Assembly: GCA_045107135.1 (NCBI GenBank)
Contig: JASFZI010000109.1
Span: 1 to 6,446 of the forward strand
Source of the DNA: UBA6164 sp045107135
GTDB lineage: Bacteria > Patescibacteriota > Gracilibacteria > BD1-5 > UBA6164
Reading direction: 5' to 3'
Length of the DNA: 6,446 bases
The notes under the pieces are model-generated. The model ran no database searches, was not told the DNA's origin, and saw only the letters and a list, made by a program, of their open reading frames with translations. Numbering within the stretch: position 1 is the first letter of the stretch; each line of letters starts with the position of its first letter. The translations under genes and the position numbers were made by a program. Shown here piece by piece: positions 1-4,800 of the stretch.

Positions 1-828
1 ATTTATTTTCATTGATATATTCCCAGTAGTTGCATCATCTGTACATACAATAGCATAAGTACCACTTGGAGATTCAACAGCACTATCTACAGTTACTGTA
101 ACACCTGATTCATCAACCACTAAAAAATTAGATGATGTAACACCAATTAATGGTGTGTTTTCACCTTGAATAGTTAATTTAACATTTATAGTTAGAGTAC
201 CAGTTGCTTGTGTTGCAGAAACGATACTTAAATCTGTTGGTATTGCTCCTTTTAAATTAATTAAATCAAAATCTGGTTGAATTATTGCAAATTCTTTATC
301 TAAATCATCTACATTATTTTGTTCAATAACAATATTTGTTTGATTTACAGCATCAAATGTTTGAGTAGTTTGAGCATTTACGTAAAAGCGTGATGCTTTT
401 AAACCTTCATAAGTATCTGCTGATTTTGTATGACAAATTAAATAATTATCTGCTGTTGCATACCAAATATTCCAACCTCTGTCAGAATAAGATTTCATAC
501 CACTATGTGTTACAATACTTTCAACAAAGCTATACATAGTTTTTCTACGTTCTTCTTTATTTTTAATAGAAGAACCATTTGGTAATTCTTGATAACCAGC
601 TTCTACATTTTGAGGTTCTATTGCAACAACCTCTGGAAATGGAATAATACTACCTGCTAGAATAGCTGCATCCCAAGTTGATTTTAATTTTAAATTAGCT
701 GCTGTTTCTGTGTAAGTATTTTCTGATAAGAAGAATTTCACCACAGCACCTAATGATTTAGGACATTTACTTGCCCCTGTACCTAATAAATCTGAATTAG
801 ATTTACATAATTCACTATAATTACTCAT
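1..828 (-). CDS. Probable tail protein with C-terminal Ig-like segment (3' end cut by window)
   Basis: An open frame of 276 codons starts at ATG 828-826 and runs without a stop to base 1, so the C-terminus lies outside the window. It begins MSNYSELCKSN. Residues 1-195 form a mixed region (IIPFPEVVAIEP near 61-72, an aromatic stretch GWNIWYATADNY near 118-129). From about residue 196 the composition changes to Thr/Val/Ser-rich alternating strands (LTINVKLTIQG, FLVVDESGVTVTVD), which is the look of a bacterial Ig-like beta-sandwich. Cysteines are at 8, 22, 132 and 262. The gene starts 11 bases after the stop of the 170-residue neck-type gene, the usual place for a tail tube or sheath subunit, and tail tube proteins of other phages often carry a C-terminal Ig-like domain displayed on the tail. 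That role is inferred from position and domain style; I do not recognise the N-terminal family. A minor tail or decoration protein is the alternative. The start is preceded by an A/T-only leader. Confidence 0.62.
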   Translation of the reverse strand, partial: MSNYSELCKSNSDLLGTGASKCPKSLGAVVKFFLSENTYTETAANLKLKSTWDAAILAGSIIPFPEVVAIEPQNVEAGYQELPNGSSIKNKEERRKTMYSFVESIVTHSGMKSYSDRGWNIWYATADNYLICHTKSADTYEGLKASRFYVNAQTTQTFDAVNQTNIVIEQNNVDDLDKEFAIIQPDFDLINLKGAIPTDLSIVSATQATGTLTINVKLTIQGENTPLIGVTSSNFLVVDESGVTVTVDSAVESPSGTYAIVCTDDATTGNISMKIN

Positions 829-839
829 AATTTATTTTT

Positions 840-1352
840 TTAATAATTGTTAATTGTTCCTGTTAATTTAAAAACAAAATATGGAAATATAAATTTTGTT
901 TTACTTATATCAAATCCATCTAATGCTTTTTTTCCTTTAGTTACAGATGTAAGACTAAAATTTAAACCCTGTACGTATGACTTAATGGTTTCTTTTATTT
1001 CTTCATCTGCATAGTGCGAAATATCACCTCTAATTTTAGTAATATCATCAATAATAAAAATAATATCAACTTCATTAGATGAGATACAAACTCTATCACT
1101 TATTTCAGATTTATCATCTTCTACAAAAAAATAATGCAATCCATTTATAGTATCGTTAATAGTTAATTCTTCATAATCTTTATTCCCAACATAAAATAAA
1201 GGTCTAACTCCATTTTCAGTTTCATTTTTGTAAACTCTACCATAAGAATAAATTTCTCCTGAATATACAGAATTTAATTTATCATAAAGAAATTGCTGAA
1301 TCCTTTGAATCTGCTTGTCAATACCTTGTGGATCTACTTTTGTATAAATCAT
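840..1352 (-). CDS. Probable neck / tail-terminator-type protein, 170 aa
   Basis: This 170-residue soluble protein has no signal peptide or membrane segment. Its order is an N-terminal helix (about 8-28, IDKQIQRIQQFLYDKL), several short strands (GRVYKN near 38-43, RPLFYVG near 50-56, LHYFFVED near 72-79), a strongly hydrophobic strand VDIIFIIDD (95-103), an amphipathic helix ADEEIKETIKSYVQG (115-129), and a closing strand KFIFPYFVFKL (153-163). That small alpha/beta layout, and the place two genes after the capsid gene and directly before a tail-type gene, fit the head-tail completion or tail-terminator proteins that cap the tail tube. The family is inferred from size, fold style and synteny; no catalytic motif is visible. 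Its ATG overlaps the stop of the preceding gene by four bases (ATGA, 1349-1352), so translation is probably coupled. A connector/adaptor subunit is the main alternative. Confidence 0.55.
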   Translation of the reverse strand: MIYTKVDPQGIDKQIQRIQQFLYDKLNSVYSGEIYSYGRVYKNETENGVRPLFYVGNKDYEELTINDTINGLHYFFVEDDKSEISDRVCISSNEVDIIFIIDDITKIRGDISHYADEEIKETIKSYVQGLNFSLTSVTKGKKALDGFDISKTKFIFPYFVFKLTGTINNY

Positions 1353-2419
1353 ATTACTGTTTTAACACTTAAAGGACTATTAAAATATCCATTTTTTAAT
1401 TTATTTATTTCAACAGATATTTGTTTTATTTCTCCTATTAACAAAGACCTTAACCCAACTAATTTAAGTGGGTTATCTCCTTTTATACCTTCTATTTCAG
1501 CTAAAATCTTCATAGACTGACTTTCTGCTGTTATTTGATTACTATTTATCCTTAAAGAATTTAATTGCTCCCTAAGAACAGAAATAGACATATCTAAATA
1601 TATTGCTCTAGCAAAAAGCATTTCATTATTTATAATTAAATCCGTAAAATCTTCATAAACTGTTATATCGGGGTTTATCCCAATATTTTTGCTCATTGAA
1701 ACTTCTGATGTTAAATCAAATAATGTTTCTGTATTATGATTAACTACTTGTACTTTTTCAAACTCTAAATTAGAAAAAGTAGTCATTTCATTAGAATCTT
1801 CATAATTTCTCATATAAGGTATTGGTGTAGTTGCAGTTTTAATGTAACCTAAATAATAATCACCTTTATACGTTATATCTGAATTATCAATTTTCCAATC
1901 TAAAACAACTTCCTGTGTTTTATCTGTAATAGTAATTGCTTTAGATTCTATTGGAGTACTTTTAGAAGTATTAAAAAGAAGTATATTAAAACTTCCTGTT
2001 GTATCAAAATCTAATAAAACTCTTTTTATTGAAAAAGCAATATCATTTTTATCATCTACCTCTATTTTATATCCAACAAAACCATCATCAAGTATTTCAG
2101 TATTTACTTTATTTTGTGTATTTGTGTAAAGTAAGTTTCTATCTATATAGTCATAATCATTAAATACATTATGGCAAACGTTAACAATACTAGACTGTTG
2201 TAGTCTTTTTAAATATTCATTAAAATCTGTATCAGAAATATCTTTATAATCTTGTGTATCTTTTAGACATTCTAATTTTACGTGTGCATTATCAGTTATA
2301 TAATATCCACTTCTGCTTATCTGATTAGATGCGTCTAATATAGCATATGTAGGGTTAAAAGGTTGTCTTAACCCTACAATACCATATAATTTACTTGATA
2401 TTTTACTTACTTGAAACAT
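1349..2419 (-). CDS. Conserved-looking phage structural protein of unknown function, 356 aa, follows capsid gene
   Basis: I cannot assign a function. The protein has three visible parts. Residues 1-95 are mostly polar, with GIVGLRQPFNPTYAILDAS near 13-31 and a helical stretch TDFNEYLKRLQQSSIVNVCHN (64-84). Residues 113-200 are beta-rich (GYKIEVDD, AFSIKRVLLDFD, SFNILLFNTS, EVVLDWKID, YYLGYIK) and resemble a jelly-roll or carbohydrate-binding-type sandwich. Residues 250-345 are helical with heptad-like stretches (NEMLFARAIYLDMSISVLREQL; LLIGEIKQISVEINKL). From memory, proteins of this size and opening sequence follow the capsid gene in other Bacteroidota phages, but I could not check this. Position suggests a head-tail connector, neck or head-decoration protein. 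ATG 2419-2417 directly follows the capsid stop (TAAATG), so translation is probably by reinitiation or coupling. A perfect 11-bp inverted repeat lies 42 bases into the gene. Confidence 0.6.
   Translation of the reverse strand: MFQVSKISSKLYGIVGLRQPFNPTYAILDASNQISRSGYYITDNAHVKLECLKDTQDYKDISDTDFNEYLKRLQQSSIVNVCHNVFNDYDYIDRNLLYTNTQNKVNTEILDDGFVGYKIEVDDKNDIAFSIKRVLLDFDTTGSFNILLFNTSKSTPIESKAITITDKTQEVVLDWKIDNSDITYKGDYYLGYIKTATTPIPYMRNYEDSNEMTTFSNLEFEKVQVVNHNTETLFDLTSEVSMSKNIGINPDITVYEDFTDLIINNEMLFARAIYLDMSISVLREQLNSLRINSNQITAESQSMKILAEIEGIKGDNPLKLVGLRSLLIGEIKQISVEINKLKNGYFNSPLSVKTVI
2348..2378 (-). repeat. Perfect 11-bp inverted repeat (mRNA hairpin) in the start of the 356-aa gene
   Basis: The arms are TGTAGGGTTAA (2348-2358) and its exact complement TTAACCCTACA (2368-2378), separated by a 9-base loop. 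In the minus-strand mRNA it lies about 42-72 bases after the start codon and spans codons for roughly residues 14-24. Each arm has four G/C bases, so the stem should be more stable than typical pairings in this AT-rich sequence. There is no T-run after it, so it does not look like a terminator. A role in mRNA processing or in reducing translation after the capsid gene is an inference. Confidence 0.5.
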
Positions 2420-3451
2420 TTATACTAGTGCAAATGCTTGGAATACTTTTTCTCCTACTGTTGTTAATGGCGCATTTGTTAATGCAATATCAATAGAAAC
2501 TTCATATTGAGTTACTATATCTTGCGCACTACCATTATTAGCACTATCATCAGCACTTGATAACTCACTATGAACCGCATATGAATTACCATCAATAGGA
2601 TTTATAAATGATGTAAAATTAGCAACTGGTGAATTTACTCCTATTCTATTTTGTCTAGGAATCCAAGGTAAAACCCCAAATGTTCCCATTTCAGCAACCA
2701 CCCAAAATCCTTTAGCATAAGCACCTACTAAACCAGCTCCTAAAGCACCCAATTCAATAGAGTGAATAAATGTTACTCCATTAAATTGGAATGATAGATT
2801 TGTTTGATTACTAGCTCCTTGAGCAGCCTGAAATAAAAACTTATTATAAGAAACTGTATCGCAAAAAACAGCTAAATTAGAACCGCTATATTTATTTACC
2901 GCCATTACTGACTTAGTAATTTGTATAGCTCTATTTCCATTTGTTGTTTCTGTAATTTTAAACACGTCATCTATTGCATCAAAAGAACCTTCCGCTGTTG
3001 CAATATTCACACCACTACGATTAGAAAATACATAATTTACAGCAATAGTTTCTAATCCTTCGGCAAAGTTAGATGAAATATTTTGCATTTCTTGTGCAAG
3101 TTGTTCGTCTAAAGAGTATAAAGAGTTATCAGACTGTTTTAAAGACGTTTTCATATGGTCTTTATATGTTTGCCAAGATGGTGTCAATGTTGATGTATCT
3201 CCTTTAACCCCAACGTGTCCTACTGCTCTATCAGCAGCTACCAATGAACGAGATGAACGTACATTGTAATTTGTTTCTACTGTTCTATCTTCTCTTTTTC
3301 TAAGTGTATCATAGTTTGGAAACATAATTCCACTTGATAATATAAACGCTAGATATGTTACAGGATTTCTATAACGTAATTCTTGTTTTTGGTAAGCACC
3401 TAATAGTCTAGCTTGTGCTTTTACAAAATTGGCTGATATTCTATTTGCCAT
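2420..3451 (-). CDS. Major capsid protein (HK97-fold type), 343 aa
   Basis: This is interpreted as the shell-forming subunit. It begins MANRISANFVKAQARLLGAY, a helical N-arm. A polar region around residues 50-105 would correspond to the extended loop. A long helix at about 113-141 (LDEQLAQEMQNISSNFAEGLETIAVNYVF) fits the P-domain spine helix. SNLAVFCDTVSYNKFLFQAA (191-210) is the kind of strand-helix unit seen in the P and A domains of HK97-fold capsid proteins. FGVLPWIPRQNRIG (258-271) and YEVSIDIALTNAP (316-328) fit the late A-domain and C-terminal strands. The length is normal for the fold. It follows the probable scaffold gene and precedes neck genes, as expected for a capsid gene. It is the only gene here with its own long leader, containing a candidate promoter after a terminator-like hairpin. 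No prohead protease gene is visible and the N-arm is short, so N-terminal cleavage is not obvious. The assignment rests on fold style and order. Confidence 0.82.
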   Translation of the reverse strand: MANRISANFVKAQARLLGAYQKQELRYRNPVTYLAFILSSGIMFPNYDTLRKREDRTVETNYNVRSSRSLVAADRAVGHVGVKGDTSTLTPSWQTYKDHMKTSLKQSDNSLYSLDEQLAQEMQNISSNFAEGLETIAVNYVFSNRSGVNIATAEGSFDAIDDVFKITETTNGNRAIQITKSVMAVNKYSGSNLAVFCDTVSYNKFLFQAAQGASNQTNLSFQFNGVTFIHSIELGALGAGLVGAYAKGFWVVAEMGTFGVLPWIPRQNRIGVNSPVANFTSFINPIDGNSYAVHSELSSADDSANNGSAQDIVTQYEVSIDIALTNAPLTTVGEKVFQAFALV

Positions 3452-3473
3452 AATTTTAAATTTTAAATTAAAC
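3452..3473 (-). promoter_or_regulatory. A/T-only translation start region of the capsid gene, no Shine-Dalgarno
   Basis: The bases directly before the capsid ATG are only A and T and contain the repeated unit TTTAAAATT twice in tandem overlap. No GGAGG-like sequence is present within 20 bases. Bacteroidota genes commonly start translation with A/T-rich, unstructured leaders instead of a Shine-Dalgarno pairing. The same lack of a Shine-Dalgarno is seen before every other start in the window, so this supports both the start choice and the host inference. Confidence 0.45.
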
Positions 3474-3491
3474 TTTATTTTTTAATACATT

Positions 3492-3528
3492 AGGTTTTCC
3501 ACCTTTGACCACGCTTTTAGCACAAAGC
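3492..3528 (-). promoter_or_regulatory. Possible structured leader element upstream of the capsid gene
   Basis: In the RNA sense this stretch can form GCTTT/AAAGC (3524-3528 with 3513-3517, 6-base loop) and AGGT/ACCT (3501-3504 with 3492-3495, 5-base loop). A competing pairing CTTTG/CAAAG (3523-3527 with 3503-3507) excludes the first two. It is clearly richer in G and C than the flanking non-coding sequence and encodes nothing obvious. Each helix is short, so a real structure is only a possibility. Confidence 0.25.
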
Positions 3529-3561
3529 AAACTTGTCTATTAAGTATATTTTACAAATATA
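3528..3561 (-). promoter_or_regulatory. Candidate Bacteroidota-type promoter for the capsid gene
   Basis: Two readings are possible. In the first, TTTG (3554-3557) serves as the -33 element, followed after 18 bases by CAAGTTTG (3528-3535), which matches the Bacteroidota -7 consensus TAnnTTTG except for its first base. In the second, TATATTTG (3554-3561) is itself a perfect -7 match but has no TTG at the expected distance upstream. Either would start a transcript within the gap and give a leader of roughly 70-95 bases before the capsid ATG. Its place just after a terminator-like hairpin makes a dedicated capsid promoter sensible, but TTTG motifs are common in AT-rich DNA. Confidence 0.35.
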
Positions 3562-3562
3562 T

Positions 3563-3600
3563 AAAAAAAATCTATATAAAAGTTAATTTACATAGATTTT
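3563..3600 (-). terminator. Terminator-like hairpin with T-run after the scaffold gene
   Basis: Reading the minus strand, AAAATCTAT (3592-3600) pairs exactly with ATAGATTTT (3567-3575). The stem continues inward through one G-T pair and four A-T pairs to a 6-base loop (3581-3586), for about 14 pairs in all. It is followed by a run of eight T (3563-3570), four of which also belong to the stem. It begins 8 bases after the scaffold stop codon. The form is that of an intrinsic terminator, but the stem is almost entirely A-T, so it is probably weak or leaky, and the downstream structural genes may still receive read-through. Confidence 0.55.
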
Positions 3601-3608
3601 TATAATAT

Positions 3609-4397
3609 TTATAATTTTAATGTGCCGTCGTGTATTCTTTTTTGCATTTCTACACTTAATTGTTCTCCTGAAATACCTTTTTTATCCATTTCTTTTTCAA
3701 AAGCTTCAAATGAACCTGCCTTTAAGTTACCACCTTCGTTACCACCTCCTTTTCCACCTTCCACTTCTTTCAGATAAGGTTTTATAAAAGTTTTCATATA
3801 CTCATCTGTTTTTAATGGGTCTCTAGTAGTTTCATTTCTTAAAATTACTCCATTTTCTATAATTTCAAACCCGTCTTCACTAATATTAAAATCATTTTTA
3901 GCCCTAAGAATTGTTAAAACATCTTCTTTTGGTATTGTAATATTATCAGGTATAGATTTTAATAATATATTGTTAATTTCTCTATTTTTAGATTGTTTTT
4001 TTATTTTTTCCTCTAAACCTGTATATTTCTCTTGAAACCCTTGACTAATATTTTGTAATTTTTCAAATTCTGTTTTTAATTTAGAAAATCTTTCTTCTGG
4101 CTCAATTTTAGATTCAGCTTCAATTTTTTCTTTAAAATATTTTATAAAATTTTCAGGGTCTTTTCTACCATCGTATTCTAAACCTTGACCATCTTTCATT
4201 TCTCTTAGTAATAAATCACGACCTCTTACAAATTCGTCTTTCTTTATATTACTAACCCTAGCTTCATAATCTTCTTTATTGAAAATTACTTTACTTGTTA
4301 AATCAATTTCAAATTCATCTTCCGATTTAAAAAATTCATTAAGCTTACCAGCCTCTAATCCAAGAGATTTTTCAACCTCATTTATATTTTTTATCAT
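3609..4397 (-). CDS. Probable capsid scaffolding protein, 262 aa
   Basis: The protein is highly charged, rich in Glu and Lys, and has no cysteine. A long helical, coiled-coil-like region covers about residues 82-138 (ENFIKYFKEKIEAE, FSKLKTEFEKLQ, YTGLEEKIKKQSKN). A middle segment follows (IPDNITIPKEDVLTILRAKNDF, 150-170). A glycine-rich linker (GGKGGGNEGG, 214-223) leads to a short amphipathic C-terminal tail ending RIHDGTLKL. Scaffolding proteins, including the phage minor structural protein GP20-like group, share this build: coiled coil, flexible linker and a small C-terminal capsid-binding end, encoded directly before the capsid gene. I infer a role in directing procapsid assembly, after which it would leave the shell. 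I see no protease motif, so a protease-scaffold fusion is unlikely. The ATG overlaps the preceding stop by four bases (ATGA, 4394-4397). A terminator-like hairpin follows the stop. Confidence 0.7.
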   Translation of the reverse strand: MIKNINEVEKSLGLEAGKLNEFFKSEDEFEIDLTSKVIFNKEDYEARVSNIKKDEFVRGRDLLLREMKDGQGLEYDGRKDPENFIKYFKEKIEAESKIEPEERFSKLKTEFEKLQNISQGFQEKYTGLEEKIKKQSKNREINNILLKSIPDNITIPKEDVLTILRAKNDFNISEDGFEIIENGVILRNETTRDPLKTDEYMKTFIKPYLKEVEGGKGGGNEGGNLKAGSFEAFEKEMDKKGISGEQLSVEMQKRIHDGTLKL

Positions 4398-4795
4398 TTT
4401 AATTTTTCTTTAAGTTCATCAACACCCCATTTATAAAAGGGTCTTTTATTAAATTTTTCTTGATATTGTTTCTTTAAAGTAGATAATTCACTATTTTCCT
4501 CATTGATATTACCTTGCTCAATAACATCTAATAGTGTATTTCTAAGTTGTCCTTCAACTTTTTTAGATTCTTCTTTCTGAATTAACCGCTCTTTACTAAT
4601 GGCGATGTATTCTTTTGTTAAATCTTCAAGTTTTTCGTGCCATAGCCCATTAGTTTCCCAATTTGCATTTTTTTCATCAACATACTCACGAGAGAGTATA
4701 ATTTTTTCAGAGGTAATTTCCTTACCATTTTGTGTAAATTTATTACCGCTTTTTAACAGCTTATAAACATTACACGCTACCATTGTTGTATCCAT
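4394..4795 (-). CDS. Small charged phage protein with C-terminal F-x-K-x-P-x-x-x-W motif, 133 aa
   Basis: I do not recognise a function. The N-terminal part (1-50) looks like short strands (MVACNVYKLLKSG, EKIILSREYVDE). A charged helix follows (about 53-92, EKLEDLTKEYIAISKERLIQ). The last 27 residues, LKKQYQEKFNKRPFYKW then GVDELKEKLK (107-133), follow a pattern L-x-x-x-Y-x-x-x-F-x-K-x-P-x-x-x-W-x-x-x-x-L-x-x-K-L that I recall at the ends of many small phage proteins. It resembles a compact helix-extended-helix module of the SAP/HeH type. Such modules often bind nucleic acid or act as small protein-binding tails. The gene lies between portal and scaffold genes, 5 bases after the portal stop and overlapping the scaffold start, so it is probably a structural or assembly accessory protein. 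The first ATG at 4795 is chosen because of the tight spacing; Met5 is possible. Confidence 0.55.
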   Translation of the reverse strand: MDTTMVACNVYKLLKSGNKFTQNGKEITSEKIILSREYVDEKNANWETNGLWHEKLEDLTKEYIAISKERLIQKEESKKVEGQLRNTLLDVIEQGNINEENSELSTLKKQYQEKFNKRPFYKWGVDELKEKLK

Positions 4796-4800
4796 ATATA

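Noticed and set aside
1293..1520. A plus-strand open frame of 75 codons.
   Set aside because: It lies entirely opposite two well-supported overlapping minus-strand genes, has no leader or partner gene, and its protein looks like a reverse reading of hydrophobic codons.
1669..1685. GGGTTTATCCC, a short inverted repeat inside the 356-aa gene.
   Set aside because: The stem is only three or four pairs with a tiny loop, which is expected by chance.
3563..3600. The same hairpin acting as a terminator for plus-strand transcription.
   Set aside because: No plus-strand gene is supported in the window and the T-run on that side is short, so a minus-strand role is the simpler reading.
3452..3608. A small gene hidden in the gap between scaffold and capsid genes.
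   Set aside because: On the minus strand the ATGs I see are followed at once by stops (ATG TAA near 3591-3593; ATG TAT TAA near 3487), so no reading frame of useful length exists.
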